DNA from: Ideonella_A sakaiensis_A
GTDB lineage: Bacteria; Pseudomonadota; Gammaproteobacteria; Burkholderiales; Burkholderiaceae_C
DNA length: 64,000 nucleotides
Reading direction: 5' to 3'
NCBI RefSeq assembly: GCF_048320135.1
Contig: NZ_CP182947.1
Location: 5,208,001-5,272,000 of the forward strand
Shown: positions 53,176-62,940 of the stretch, piece by piece
Numbering within the stretch: the stretch's first letter is position 1
Layout of the letters: every line of letters begins with the position of its first letter
Notes under the pieces: model-generated
The model's input: only the letters and a program-made list of their open reading frames with translations
The model's database searches: none
What the model was told of the DNA's origin: nothing
Position numbers and translations under genes: made by a program

Positions 53176-54351
53176 TCACTCCTGCATCGCGGCGGTTGCC
53201 GGCGCCGACGATGAGCCGCCGCGCGGCCGGTCGCCGACGACCAGCGCCTTGCGGCCTTCCTTCAGGTTGTTGAAGCCGGCCGCCAGCACCTGCGCGCCGG
53301 GGTCGATGCCGCCCAACACCTCGACGCGGCCGGCCGCCGCATCCTCGCGGCCGAGCGTCACCGCGCGGCGCGCCAGCACGCCGCCGTCGATCACCCAGAC
53401 ATGCGGCTGGCCGCCGGTGCTGCCGACCGCGGTCGCCGGCAGCGTCAGCCGCTTCGTCGCATCGGGCAGTTCGACGCGGGCGATCGCATACTGGCCGGCG
53501 CGGAAAACCTGCTTCGCATTGTCCAGTTCGACGGTGACGCCGATCGAGCGCGTACCGGCCTCGGCAGCCGGCGCGATGCGCGCGATGCGCCCGGCCAGCG
53601 GCGCCGGCGCGCCTTCGATCTCGACCTCGACCGTCATCCCGGCCGCGAGCCGGCTGATCTGGTGGGTGCCGACATGGCCGGCCAGTTCGAGCCGGGCCAG
53701 GTCGACGATCGTCAGCACCGGCTGGTCGGGGTTCAGTTTTTCGCCGGGCAGCGCATGGCGCTTCGCGACGATGCCGGCGATCGGCGCAGAGAGGGTCGCA
53801 TCGTCGAGCGCGACCCGCGTGGTTTCCAGCAGCGCGGTCGCCTGCGCCAGCTGCGCGCGGGCGGTTTCGGTCGCGGCGCGGGAACTGTCGAGCGCGATCG
53901 GCGAGATGAAACTCTGCGCCGCCAGCCGTTCGTTCGACGCCTGGCTGCGCTCGGCCTGCGCGAGTGCCGCGCGCGCCGCCTCGACGGCCGCGGCCCGCTC
54001 GGCGAGCCGGCTCGCCTGGTCGGCGATGTCGATGCGGCCGACGACCTGCCCGGCGCTGACTCGGTGCCCCTCGGCAAGCTTCAGCTCGGCCAGCGTGCCG
54101 CGGGCCCGCGCCCGCAGCAGCGCGGTATTCGGCGCCACCAGCGGGCCGGAAAATTCGACCCGCTGAGCCATCGTCGAATTGACGGGCCGCACCAGTTCGT
54201 TGGCGAGGAACTCCAGCGGTACCTCGGGTTTTTTCGGCTTGTCGCGCTTGAACAGCGCGGCCGGTGACGGCAGCGCGCCACCCACGAATGCTCCGCCGGC
54301 GCCGAGCACCAGCACCGCGGCCAGCCCGCCGATCAGCCATCTTGTTTTCAT
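53176..54351 (-). CDS. RND efflux periplasmic adaptor
   Basis: A 391-residue membrane-fusion protein from the ATG at 54351 (GGAG eight bases upstream). One N-terminal helix (WLIGGLAAVLVLGAGGAFVG) anchors it. A split lipoyl domain (GTLAELKLAEGHRVSAGQVV and DATLSAPIAGIVAKRHALPG) flanks an alpha-helical hairpin rich in Ala and Glu (about 115-180). Beta-barrel and membrane-proximal parts follow. It links the RND permease to an outer-membrane channel. Confidence 0.95.
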   Translation of the reverse strand: MKTRWLIGGLAAVLVLGAGGAFVGGALPSPAALFKRDKPKKPEVPLEFLANELVRPVNSTMAQRVEFSGPLVAPNTALLRARARGTLAELKLAEGHRVSAGQVVGRIDIADQASRLAERAAAVEAARAALAQAERSQASNERLAAQSFISPIALDSSRAATETARAQLAQATALLETTRVALDDATLSAPIAGIVAKRHALPGEKLNPDQPVLTIVDLARLELAGHVGTHQISRLAAGMTVEVEIEGAPAPLAGRIARIAPAAEAGTRSIGVTVELDNAKQVFRAGQYAIARVELPDATKRLTLPATAVGSTGGQPHVWVIDGGVLARRAVTLGREDAAAGRVEVLGGIDPGAQVLAAGFNNLKEGRKALVVGDRPRGGSSSAPATAAMQE

Positions 54352-54530
54352 TGTCTGTCTCCCCCGCCGTGTCCCCGGCAGGGTCGGCAGTGTATGCAAG
54401 CGGGCACGTCGTTGGTGCAGTCGCGCGACGGAATGCAGCAGGCGGGTGATGCAGTGCGGTTTCGGGCGACGAACCGCACCGCGACAATGGTCCTCGTTCC
54501 ATTCTTTTGCCAACACCCGGAGGACCCGCG

Positions 54531-56171
54531 ATGAATGCCGCCCAACTGCTGGTGCAGTGCCTGGAAAACGAGGGCGTCGAATTCATCTTCGGCGTGCCCG
54601 GAGAAGAAAACATCGACGTGATGGACGCGCTGCTCGGCAGCAAGATCCGCTTCGTCACGACGCGCCACGAGCAGGGCGCGGCCTTCATGGCCGATGTGCA
54701 CGGCCGGCTGACCGGCCGCGCCGGTGTCTGCCTGGCCACACTCGGCCCCGGGGCGACCAACCTGATCACCGGCGTCGCCGATGCCAACATGGACCGCGCG
54801 CCGGTCGTCGCGATTGCCGGCCAGGGCTCGACGACGCGGATGCACAAGGAAAGCCACCAGATTCTCGATCTGGTCTCGCTGTTCCAGCCGATCACGAAAT
54901 TCTCGGTGCAGATCCGCGAGCCGGAAATCGTGCCGGAGATCGTCCGCAAGGCGTTCAAGGTCGCGCAGACCGAAAAACCCGGCGCCTGCTTTTTCGAGCT
55001 GCCGGAAAACGTCGCCGCAATGGACGCGGCAAAGGCGCCGATTCCGGTGCAGACGCCGTTCCGCTCGGTCCCGCCGGACGAGAAGATCGCCGAGGCGGCG
55101 CAGGTGATCGATGCGGCGCAGCGGCCGCTGATCCTCGCCGGCAACGGCGTGATCCGGCAGAACGATGCCGACGCGCTGCGCCGATTCGCCGAGGCGCTGA
55201 ACATCCCGGTCGCGAACACCTTCATGGCGAAGGGCGTGGTCGCGTTTTCGCACCCGCTGTCGCTCGGCACGATCGGCCTGAAATCGCGCGACCTGCCGTG
55301 GTTTGCGTTCGACGAGGCCGACGTCGTGGTCTGCATCGGCTACGACATGGTCGAATACCCGCCGGAGCTGTGGAACCCGGCCGCCGACAAGACCATCATC
55401 CACATCGATTCGCTGCCGGCCGAGGTCGACGAACACTACATCGTCGAGACCGGCGTGCTCGGCGATATCGGCGAGGCGCTCGATGCGATCGCGCGCCGGG
55501 CGACGCGCCGCAGCGAAACCTGCTTTGCCGATCTGCGCGAGGCGATCGTTGCCGATCGGCGCGAACATGCCGACGACGATGGCTTCCCGCTGAAACCGCA
55601 GAAGATCCTGTGGGACCTGCGGCAGGCGCTGGCGGCCGACGACATCGTGATCTCCGACGTCGGCGCGCACAAGATGTGGACGGCGCGGATGTACCAGGCC
55701 GAGCGGCCGAATACCTGCATCATCTCGAACGGCTTTGCGTCGATGGGCATTGCGTTGCCCGGTGCGGTCGCGGCGAAACTGGTTGCGCCCGAGCGCAAAG
55801 TCGTCGCGCTGACCGGCGACGCCGGCTTTCTGATGAACTCGCAGGAGATCGAGACCGCGCTGCGGATGAAGACGCCATTTGTCGTGCTGATCTGGAGCGA
55901 TGCCGAATATGGCCTGATCACCTGGCACCAGATGCGCCATTTCGGCCGCGCCAGCCACACCACCTTCAACAACCCGGATTTCGTCAAATATGCCGAAAGT
56001 TTTGGTGCCAAGGGTTACCGCATCGGCGCCGCGGCCGAGCTGCTGCCGACGCTGCGGCAGGCGCTGGCCGACGACACCGTCTCGATCATCGACTGCCCGG
56101 TCGACTATGCCGAGAACATGCGGCTGACGCATCGGCTCGAAGCGCTCGACCGGCCAGGGCCTCATTCGTAG
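54531..56171 (+). CDS. Acetolactate synthase, catabolic-type large subunit
   Basis: A 546-residue thiamine-diphosphate enzyme. The start at 54531 has CGGAGGACC upstream. The catalytic Glu lies in TRHEQGAAFMAD (near residue 46), and the cofactor site is GDAGFLMNSQEIETA with SDAEYGL. It condenses two pyruvates to acetolactate. No regulatory small subunit or decarboxylase gene is adjacent. AlsS-like or general acetohydroxyacid-synthase function cannot be separated without alignment. Confidence 0.88.
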   Translation: MNAAQLLVQCLENEGVEFIFGVPGEENIDVMDALLGSKIRFVTTRHEQGAAFMADVHGRLTGRAGVCLATLGPGATNLITGVADANMDRAPVVAIAGQGSTTRMHKESHQILDLVSLFQPITKFSVQIREPEIVPEIVRKAFKVAQTEKPGACFFELPENVAAMDAAKAPIPVQTPFRSVPPDEKIAEAAQVIDAAQRPLILAGNGVIRQNDADALRRFAEALNIPVANTFMAKGVVAFSHPLSLGTIGLKSRDLPWFAFDEADVVVCIGYDMVEYPPELWNPAADKTIIHIDSLPAEVDEHYIVETGVLGDIGEALDAIARRATRRSETCFADLREAIVADRREHADDDGFPLKPQKILWDLRQALAADDIVISDVGAHKMWTARMYQAERPNTCIISNGFASMGIALPGAVAAKLVAPERKVVALTGDAGFLMNSQEIETALRMKTPFVVLIWSDAEYGLITWHQMRHFGRASHTTFNNPDFVKYAESFGAKGYRIGAAAELLPTLRQALADDTVSIIDCPVDYAENMRLTHRLEALDRPGPHS

Positions 56172-57595
56172 ATCAGCAGCCCGGTCGCGAACTGGCCGTC
56201 GATGCTTTCGCCGCCGGCAATCAGCACCCGGCCGTCGGCCAGGCGGTTCGCGCTGAGGTAGGCGCGGTCCTGGTCGAGCCCGGCGATTGGCTGGCCACCG
56301 CTGGCCGGGTCGTAGCGCTCGGCGCCGGCGCTGTGCCGCGTCAATTCGGTCTGGCCGCCGAACAGCAGCAGCTTGCCGTCACGCAGCGGCACGACCGCGG
56401 CCATCGTGCGCGGCGCCGCCAGCGGCGGACGGCTGTGAAAGCCATTAGTGGCAGGGTCGAAACGCCAGACCTCGGCGCTCACGTTCTGGATGTTGTGGCC
56501 GGCGATGCGCTCGCCGCCGAGCAGCAGCACGCTGCCGTCGGGCTGCAGCACCGCCGCATGTTGCGCCACCATCTGCGTGACCGGCGAGGCGATCGCGGTG
56601 AAGGATTCGCTTGCCGGCTGGAAGATCTCGGCGTGCACATACGGCAGCACCGACGACCAGCCGCCACTGATCAGCACCCGGCCGTCGCGCAGCTTCGTCA
56701 TCCGATGCCCGGCACGCGGCGCGGCCAGCGCATTGGCGATGCGGCGCACCGAGCGGGTGGCCGGGTCCCAGATGTCGCACGATCGGCTGATGCCTGCCGA
56801 CGCGCCTTCGCCGCTCGTGAAGCCGCCGCAGAACATCACCTTGCCGTCGGCGAGCAAGGTACTTGCCGCATCGACGCGCGGCACGCTCAGCTGGCCGGCC
56901 GCGACGATGCTGCCGGTGGCCGGATCGAGCAGCTCGAGCCGGCGCGAATCGGTTCCGGACGTCGTGCCGCCGCCGATCAGCACCTTGCCATCTGGCAGCA
57001 GCAGCGCCTGCGTACCGGTGCGGCCTTCGTACATGATCGACAACGCTGAGATGCTGCGGCTGACCGGATCGAAGCGGTCGATGCGCTCGGACAGCGTGCC
57101 GGTGCCGCGCGAGCCGCCGATCAGCAGCACGCTGCCGTCGGCCAGGCTGACCGAGGCATGGCCGGACAAGCGGGCGCCGACCGGCAATGTCTGGTAACGG
57201 TTGCGGTAGCTGACCGCCAGCGTGACCGACAGCGCATCGACGCGGCCATCGCCACCGCGCACCGTCAGCGAGTAGGTGCTGGTGGTATCGAGCGGCGGCG
57301 TCTGTACCGTGCCGCCGTTCTGCACTGCGCCGATGCCGCCGTCGATGCTCGCGCTGCCACCGCTGAAGCGGGCGCTGAGGATCGCGCGTTCGCCGACCAG
57401 GTAGCTGCTGCGATCGGCGCTGAAGGCCTCGGCCTTCGGTCCGCCGGCGCCGTCGCCACCGCCGCAGCCGGCGAGCAGCAGCGCCGAGATCAGCGTGGCG
57501 GCCGACCAGCGGACGGGTCGAGAACGCAGTGCAGCGCGGCGGCTTGCCGGCAGCGCGCCGGCGGGGAAGGGGTTCTGGCAAGGAGCTGTGGACAT
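56162..57595 (-). CDS. Kelch-repeat lipoprotein
   Basis: A 477-residue protein with the lipobox ALLLAGCGGG (Cys near residue 44). After an Ig-like segment it has about six kelch-type repeats, each with a DGxVLLxGG core (DGSVLLIGGS, DGKVLIGGG, DGKVMFCGG, DGRVLISGG, DGSVLLLGG, DGKLLLFGG), forming a beta-propeller. It is exported and lipid-anchored. It shares a divergent promoter with the BTAD regulator and its 3' end overlaps the acetolactate synthase gene by ten bases. Ligand unknown. Confidence 0.88.
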   Translation of the reverse strand: MSTAPCQNPFPAGALPASRRAALRSRPVRWSAATLISALLLAGCGGGDGAGGPKAEAFSADRSSYLVGERAILSARFSGGSASIDGGIGAVQNGGTVQTPPLDTTSTYSLTVRGGDGRVDALSVTLAVSYRNRYQTLPVGARLSGHASVSLADGSVLLIGGSRGTGTLSERIDRFDPVSRSISALSIMYEGRTGTQALLLPDGKVLIGGGTTSGTDSRRLELLDPATGSIVAAGQLSVPRVDAASTLLADGKVMFCGGFTSGEGASAGISRSCDIWDPATRSVRRIANALAAPRAGHRMTKLRDGRVLISGGWSSVLPYVHAEIFQPASESFTAIASPVTQMVAQHAAVLQPDGSVLLLGGERIAGHNIQNVSAEVWRFDPATNGFHSRPPLAAPRTMAAVVPLRDGKLLLFGGQTELTRHSAGAERYDPASGGQPIAGLDQDRAYLSANRLADGRVLIAGGESIDGQFATGLLIYE

Positions 57596-57722
57596 GGCTT
57601 GCAGGTATCGAAGAAGCGAAGCCGGGCAATGTGCAGCGGCCAGCGTGACCGCAGCGTGACCGGAAAACCACCACGCCGGCGCCGGCTCGATGTACAACCT
57701 CGGGCTCTTGCAAACCGATGCG

Positions 57723-60700
57723 ATGACCACGCTGCATCTGTACGGATCTCCCCGGCTGCGCTTCGATGGCGGCCGTGAACTGCCGTTGTCGCCGCGCGAG
57801 GCGGCGTTGCTTGCCTGGCTGCACGGCGAAGGCCGCACGCCGCGGGCAAAACTGGCCGCGATGTTGTGGCCCCACAGCGGCGAGGCGCAGGCGCGTGCCA
57901 ATCTGCGGCAGACGCTGGCGCGGCTGAAGCGCGCCGCCGGGGTGTTGTGGGCCGAAGACGAAACCGGGCTTGCGCTGCAGGTCGACGTTGCGCCGGCCGG
58001 CGGCGAGCCGCTGCTCGGCGGTGTCGAATTCGACGATGCCGATGAGCTGGCGCGCTGGCTGGCCGAGCGGCGGGCCGCTTTGCAACGCGAACTTCACCGA
58101 GCGGCGCTTGCCCAGCTGCGGGCGCTGATCGGGCAGGGTGCGCTCGACGAGGCGCTGGTGGTGTCGAACCGGCTGCTCGCCGCCGATCCGGAATCGGAAG
58201 AAGGCTGGCGGCTGCGGATGGAGCTGTTTTATCTGCGCGGCGACCGCGCGGCCGCGCTGGCCGCGTGGGACGAATGCCGCCACCAGCTGCGCCAGGCGTT
58301 CGGCGCGACGCCGTCGGAGCCGACCAATGCGCTCGGCCGGCTGATCCTCGGCGGCGAAGCGGCGCTGCCGTCGAGCGGTCCGGCGAAGGCCTTGCCGACC
58401 GCGCTGCGCCGGCCGCCGCGGCTGGTCGGTCGCGACGGGCTGCTGCGCGAGATCGAGCGCGGCCTGTCGCTCGGCCATGCGGCGGTGCTCGCCGGCGAGG
58501 GAGGCATCGGCAAGACGCGGCTGCTGCAGGAGCTCGCGGCGCGGCATCCGGCCAGCCTGCAGCTCAGCGCCCGGCCGGGCGACCAGCTGGTTGCCGGCGT
58601 GCTGCTCGGCCGGCTGCTGGCGGCGGCACTGGCCCGCTGGGCGCCGCAACTCGACGCGCCGACGCGCGACGATCTGCAGGTGCTGCTGCCGGGCGCCGGC
58701 GCAGCGGCGGGGCTGCAATCGGCGCAGGAGCATCGCCGGGTGCTGAATGCGGCGGCGCGCGCACTGCACGCCTGCCACCGTTGCGGGCTGCGGCTGGTGC
58801 TGCTCGACGACCTGCAGTTTGCCGACGACGCGAGCCTGGCGGCATTGCAGATGCTGCTCGGCCGCTGGGCGCAGGCGCCGGCCGGCGAGTTGCCGGTGCC
58901 GGTGATCGGTCTGCGTCCCGACGAGATTTCCGCCAGTGGCCGCGCGCTGCTCGAGCAACTGGCAGCCAGCGGCCGCGCCGCGCGTTTCGATCTGGCCCCG
59001 CTGCGCCATGCCGAGGTCGTCGCGCTGCTGCAATCGATGCCGTTGCCAGGTCCGTCAGCGCCAACGCCGAGACACGACGAACTGGCGGCGGCGCTGCTGG
59101 CGCGTGTCGGCGGCAACCCGGCGCATCTGGTCGAATCGCTGAAAGGCCTGTGGCTCGACGAGATCGGCGCGTGGTCGCCTGGGCAGCGGCTGCCTGTGCC
59201 GCCGACGCTGGTCGAGGCGGTGCGCCAGCGCCTGCAGCGTCTCGGCGACGAGCCGCTGCAACTGGCGCAGCTGGCGGCGATTGCCGGTGCCGATTTTTCG
59301 CTGCAACTGGCAGCGCGGCTGCTCGACCGCACGCCGCTGGCGCTGGCGCCGCTGCTCGCCAGACTGGAAAACGCGCAGGTCTTCAATGGCCAGGGGTTTG
59401 CGCACGATCTCGTTGCCGAAGCAGTCGCAGCATCGATTCCGTCGGCGCTGGGCGCCGGGCTGCATGCGCTGGTGGCCGATCACCTGGCAGCGCGCCCCGA
59501 TCGGCACGACGCCGCGGCGCGCATCGCCGCCCATCTGCAGGCGGCCGGTCAGCCGCGTGCGGCGGCGCAGTGGCTGCTGCGCGCGGCGCAGCAGGCCAAG
59601 GCGCGCTGGCAGATGCGCGACGCCGCGCTGGCCTTCGAGGCGGCTGCGCGCGCGATCGATGCGGCGGACCGGCTGTCGCAACGCGACAGCTGGCTGGAAG
59701 CGGCGCGTTGCTGGATCCTGGCCAGCCGCAACGACGAGGCGGCCGCGGCGCTGGCCGCGGCAGAGCAGTTGTCGCACGGCGCCGCCGAACAGGCGCTGCT
59801 GCTGCCGGCTCGCACCGCCTGGCTGTTCAATTGCGGGCGCCGCGCCGAAGCGGTGAGCAGCGCCGAGGCCATGATCGACGCGGTGGCGGAACACGGCGAA
59901 TTTTTCGAACCACGCGAGCTCGCGCACGGGATACGCACCGTCGCGGTGACGGTGTCCTATGGCACCGATATCGACCGCGCGCTGGCGCTGGCCGACCGCG
60001 CGCAGGCGCTGATCGGCCAACGCGACGCTGCCGCGATGCGGCTGCTGCGCACCGCGCGCGGCGGCTTGCTGCACTGGGCATCGCGGCCGCTGCAGGCGCT
60101 GGCCGATCTGCAGGCGGCGCGGCCGGCCGCCGGAGCGCGGCACGAGGCCGGCACCCGCATCGCGGTTGCGAACCAGCTGATGCGCGTCCGCCATGCGCTC
60201 GGCGATCTGCCGGGCGCGCTGACGCTCGGCCGGCAGCTGCTCGCCGAAGCCGAAACGCTTGAGCTCGGCATTACGACAATCGCCGACGTGATGCACGTGC
60301 TGGCGATGATGGAGATCGGCAGCGGCCAGGCGGCGGCCGGCATGCTGCGCTGGCAGCAGCTGCAGCAGAAACTGGCTGCCGCCGGCCTGCCGCTGGCGCC
60401 GCTGTATCAGACTGCGCAGGCGCTGGCGGCCATCGCGATTGGCCGCCACGACGATGCGCTCGGCTGGCTCGAGCAGCATCCGCCGCTGGACAGCGTCGAC
60501 CACCCGGCGCAACGCCTGAACTGGCTGCTGGTGCGTGCTTGGCTGGCCGATCTGCAACGCGACGATCCCGGCCGCTGGCTGGCCGCCGCGGCCGATTGCG
60601 GGCCGCTGCCGCCGGCGCTGCTGTTGCAACGCGAGGTGGCGAGCGCACTGATCCGCCCGCCGGCCTATCCGGCGCTGCAGCCCTTGCTCGACCTGCTGCG

Positions 60701-61085
60701 CGAACGCGGCGTGCGCAGCCAATGGCGCAGCGCCGAGATCGCCGCCGCCCGCGCCGCGCTGCTGGCCGGCGAAACCGAGCTCGCCAGTGGCCACGCGCGC
60801 CAGGCGCTGCGGCTGGCGTCGGCGGTCGAATGCTGGATCGACGAGGCGGCGAGCGTCTGGCTGACCGCCGCCGAAGTGCTGCGCGACTGCGGCGCTGCCG
60901 ACGAAGCCGATGCCGCAGCCGGGCAGGGCGCGGCCTGGGTCGAACGCGGCGCCGCGCAGTGGGCCGACGCGGCCGCGCGCGAGGCCTGGCGGCACGGCAA
61001 CCCGGTGCACCACAGGCTGCTGGCGTGGCATGTCCGGCCGGCGCAGGCGGCTGTCGACCCGGCGATCCAGACCACCGCGTTCTGA
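57723..61085 (+). CDS. BTAD/AAA transcriptional activator of SARP-LAL type
   Basis: A 1120-residue regulator. Residues 1-95 form a winged helix (LPLSPREAALLAWLHGEGRT) and about 95-230 a bacterial transcriptional activation domain. A P-loop ATPase follows with Walker A AGEGGIGKT (near 257-265) and Walker B LVLLDDLQFADDAS. The long C-terminal half is helical and TPR-like. Such proteins act as ATP-dependent activators. Being divergent from the kelch lipoprotein, that gene is its most likely target. GC content is very high and antisense frames are open, but this is the coding one. Confidence 0.88.
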   Translation: MTTLHLYGSPRLRFDGGRELPLSPREAALLAWLHGEGRTPRAKLAAMLWPHSGEAQARANLRQTLARLKRAAGVLWAEDETGLALQVDVAPAGGEPLLGGVEFDDADELARWLAERRAALQRELHRAALAQLRALIGQGALDEALVVSNRLLAADPESEEGWRLRMELFYLRGDRAAALAAWDECRHQLRQAFGATPSEPTNALGRLILGGEAALPSSGPAKALPTALRRPPRLVGRDGLLREIERGLSLGHAAVLAGEGGIGKTRLLQELAARHPASLQLSARPGDQLVAGVLLGRLLAAALARWAPQLDAPTRDDLQVLLPGAGAAAGLQSAQEHRRVLNAAARALHACHRCGLRLVLLDDLQFADDASLAALQMLLGRWAQAPAGELPVPVIGLRPDEISASGRALLEQLAASGRAARFDLAPLRHAEVVALLQSMPLPGPSAPTPRHDELAAALLARVGGNPAHLVESLKGLWLDEIGAWSPGQRLPVPPTLVEAVRQRLQRLGDEPLQLAQLAAIAGADFSLQLAARLLDRTPLALAPLLARLENAQVFNGQGFAHDLVAEAVAASIPSALGAGLHALVADHLAARPDRHDAAARIAAHLQAAGQPRAAAQWLLRAAQQAKARWQMRDAALAFEAAARAIDAADRLSQRDSWLEAARCWILASRNDEAAAALAAAEQLSHGAAEQALLLPARTAWLFNCGRRAEAVSSAEAMIDAVAEHGEFFEPRELAHGIRTVAVTVSYGTDIDRALALADRAQALIGQRDAAAMRLLRTARGGLLHWASRPLQALADLQAARPAAGARHEAGTRIAVANQLMRVRHALGDLPGALTLGRQLLAEAETLELGITTIADVMHVLAMMEIGSGQAAAGMLRWQQLQQKLAAAGLPLAPLYQTAQALAAIAIGRHDDALGWLEQHPPLDSVDHPAQRLNWLLVRAWLADLQRDDPGRWLAAAADCGPLPPALLLQREVASALIRPPAYPALQPLLDLLRERGVRSQWRSAEIAAARAALLAGETELASGHARQALRLASAVECWIDEAASVWLTAAEVLRDCGAADEADAAAGQGAAWVERGAAQWADAAAREAWRHGNPVHHRLLAWHVRPAQAAVDPAIQTTAF

Positions 61086-61096
61086 GGGCGTTGCCG

Positions 61097-61564
61097 TCAG
61101 ATCAGATGCGCTAGATCAGGCACTGCGCCACGCAGGAAGATCAACGCGCCGCCGTCGCTGCGCACCGCCGCATGCGGCAGGTCCTTGCGGCCGAGGTGGA
61201 ATCCGCCGGGGCCGATCCGCAATTCGCCGACCTGCACCTCGCCGTCGAGCACGACACATTCCTCGTCGACCGGATGGCGGTGCGGCGGCAACACGCTGCC
61301 GGGCGCCATCCGAACCAGATACGACATCAGATCGCCGTGCCGGTGCAGCACCTTCAGTTCCAGGCCGCCGCCGAGCGCGTTCCAGTGGCCATCGCCGGGC
61401 TGCACGGTCAGGTGGCGGCCGGTCTCGGCCGACGCGATGCGGTTCAGGATCTTGCGGCGCAGCCGGCCGACGCCGGCTTCGTCCGCCGGCTCGGGCATCA
61501 GTTCGCCGGCGAGCAGCGCGCTCAGTTCGGCAAAGCCATCGGTCTTGATCTCATCGGTGGCCAT
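61097..61564 (-). CDS. ChrR-like cupin anti-sigma factor
   Basis: A 155-residue protein with a cupin domain: GSVLPPHRHPVDEECVVLDGE has the metal-binding histidines and glutamate. An N-terminal helical part (FAELSALLAGELMPEP) precedes it. The ChrR family binds ECF sigma factors and releases them upon stress such as singlet oxygen. It overlaps the sigma gene by 14 bases, which supports the pairing. The ATG at 61582 would add six residues. Confidence 0.85.
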   Translation of the reverse strand: MATDEIKTDGFAELSALLAGELMPEPADEAGVGRLRRKILNRIASAETGRHLTVQPGDGHWNALGGGLELKVLHRHGDLMSYLVRMAPGSVLPPHRHPVDEECVVLDGEVQVGELRIGPGGFHLGRKDLPHAAVRSDGGALIFLRGAVPDLAHLI

Positions 61565-62207
61565 GGTCGGCGGATTCTCCATGCTCGGTGGCTGGCGGTT
61601 GCAGCCGTGCCCTGATCTTGTGTTGCGCGCGCAGGATCAGCGATTTGACGCTGCCGAGCGGCAGCCCGGTCGCCTGCGCGATCTCGCGGTGCGACAAATC
61701 CCTGAAATAGGCCAGGCCCAGCACCCAGCGCTCGCTGGCCGACAGGCCGGCAAGCGCCGCATGCAGGCGCTGCTGCGTTTCCAGCTGCCACAGGCGCTCG
61801 GCCGGTCCGTCAGCCGGATCGGCCGCGTCGTCGATGCGGTCATGGCCGTCGGCAGTGATCGACGCGAGCATTGGATGCGGCTGCCGCAGGCGGTCGAGCG
61901 CGCGGTTGCGTACGATCGTCAGCAACCAGCTGACCGCGCTGCCGCGGGCGGCGTCGAACTGCGCGGCATGGCGCCAGGCGTCGAAATAGGCACCGGCCAG
62001 CGCATCGTCGAGTTCGGGTTCACGCAGCATGCGGCGGCCGAGCGCCCGCGCATAACCGACGGTGGCATCGAAAAAGACCTCGAATGCGCTGGCATCGCCG
62101 GCTGCGGAGGCGGCCAGCAACTCGGCATGGCGCGCATCGCGCTCCGCGCGGCCAGCCTCCGCGGCGGTGGCGGCGCGATCGGGGAAGGACGGGTCGGCGG
62201 CGGACAT
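61551..62207 (-). CDS. ECF-family RNA polymerase sigma factor
   Basis: A 218-residue sigma factor from the ATG at 62207. Region 2 contains DDALAGAYFDAWRHAAQFDA and SWLLTIVRNRALDRLR. Region 4 is GLSASERWVLGLAYFRDLSH then REIAQATGLPLGSVKSLI. It would be held inactive by the cupin protein encoded downstream. Upstream residues in the longer open frame are not sigma-like. Its regulon is unknown. Confidence 0.9.
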   Translation of the reverse strand: MSAADPSFPDRAATAAEAGRAERDARHAELLAASAAGDASAFEVFFDATVGYARALGRRMLREPELDDALAGAYFDAWRHAAQFDAARGSAVSWLLTIVRNRALDRLRQPHPMLASITADGHDRIDDAADPADGPAERLWQLETQQRLHAALAGLSASERWVLGLAYFRDLSHREIAQATGLPLGSVKSLILRAQHKIRARLQPPATEHGESADHGHR

Positions 62208-62451
62208 GCGGGGCAGCGCAGCAGATCGCCGCCACGGTAGCACTCGCCGCGTGGCGCGCCAAGGCCCGCCGCTGTCACGCTGAAGCACGCTTTCCATCAG
62301 CGGCATACGGGCGCGGCGGCGCACCGGATGCATAACCGATCGGCCTGCATCCAGCCAGCCGCATCGGCCGTAGACGCAACACGCGCCAGACCGACGCACC
62401 GGTTGGCCGCGCCGCGGCGGGGCGGCTCCCTGCCATTTTCCGGAGCACACG

Positions 62452-62853
62452 ATGACCACTGTCGAGACCGTCCAGAACATCTATGCCGCGTTCGGCCGCG
62501 GCGACATCCCCGCGATCCTGGCCTGCCTGGCCGACGACATCGAATGGGAATACGGCCACTTTCCGAACCCGGTGCCGTGGCTGCAGCCGCGCCGCGGCCA
62601 CGCCGGCGCGCAGCAATTTTTCAACGAGCTCGCCGCGCTCGAGTTCCTGTCGTTCCAGCCGCTGAAGGTATTCGGCGATGCCGATACCGTGCTCGGCCTG
62701 GTCAGCCTCGAGGCGAAGGTGCGCGCGACCGGAAAGCACATCGTCGAGGCCGGCGAGGTGCACATCTTCCAGTTCAATCCGCGCGGTCGGGTGCAGCGCT
62801 TCCGCCACGCCGCCGACTCCTGGCAACACGCGATGGCATTGCGCGGCGACTGA
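62452..62853 (+). CDS. SnoaL-like / NTF2-fold protein
   Basis: A 133-residue protein matching the ketosteroid-isomerase-like fold: VETVQNIYAAFGRGDIPAIL at the start, DDIEWEYG and VHIFQFNPRGRVQRFRHAAD later. Members include small enzymes and stress proteins. It is divergent from the ECF sigma operon across 244 bases, so it may belong to that regulon. Substrate unknown. Confidence 0.85.
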   Translation: MTTVETVQNIYAAFGRGDIPAILACLADDIEWEYGHFPNPVPWLQPRRGHAGAQQFFNELAALEFLSFQPLKVFGDADTVLGLVSLEAKVRATGKHIVEAGEVHIFQFNPRGRVQRFRHAADSWQHAMALRGD

Positions 62854-62940
62854 GACGGTCGGGCATCCTGCGGCTGCTCCCGGGGCCTGCGCCGGCCCCG
62901 CTATCATGCTTGCTCCCACGTCAATGGCAGCAGTACCACC

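Noticed and set aside
54348..56165. 605-codon minus-strand frame opposite acetolactate synthase
   Set aside because: Shadow of a well-supported gene; no recognisable fold.
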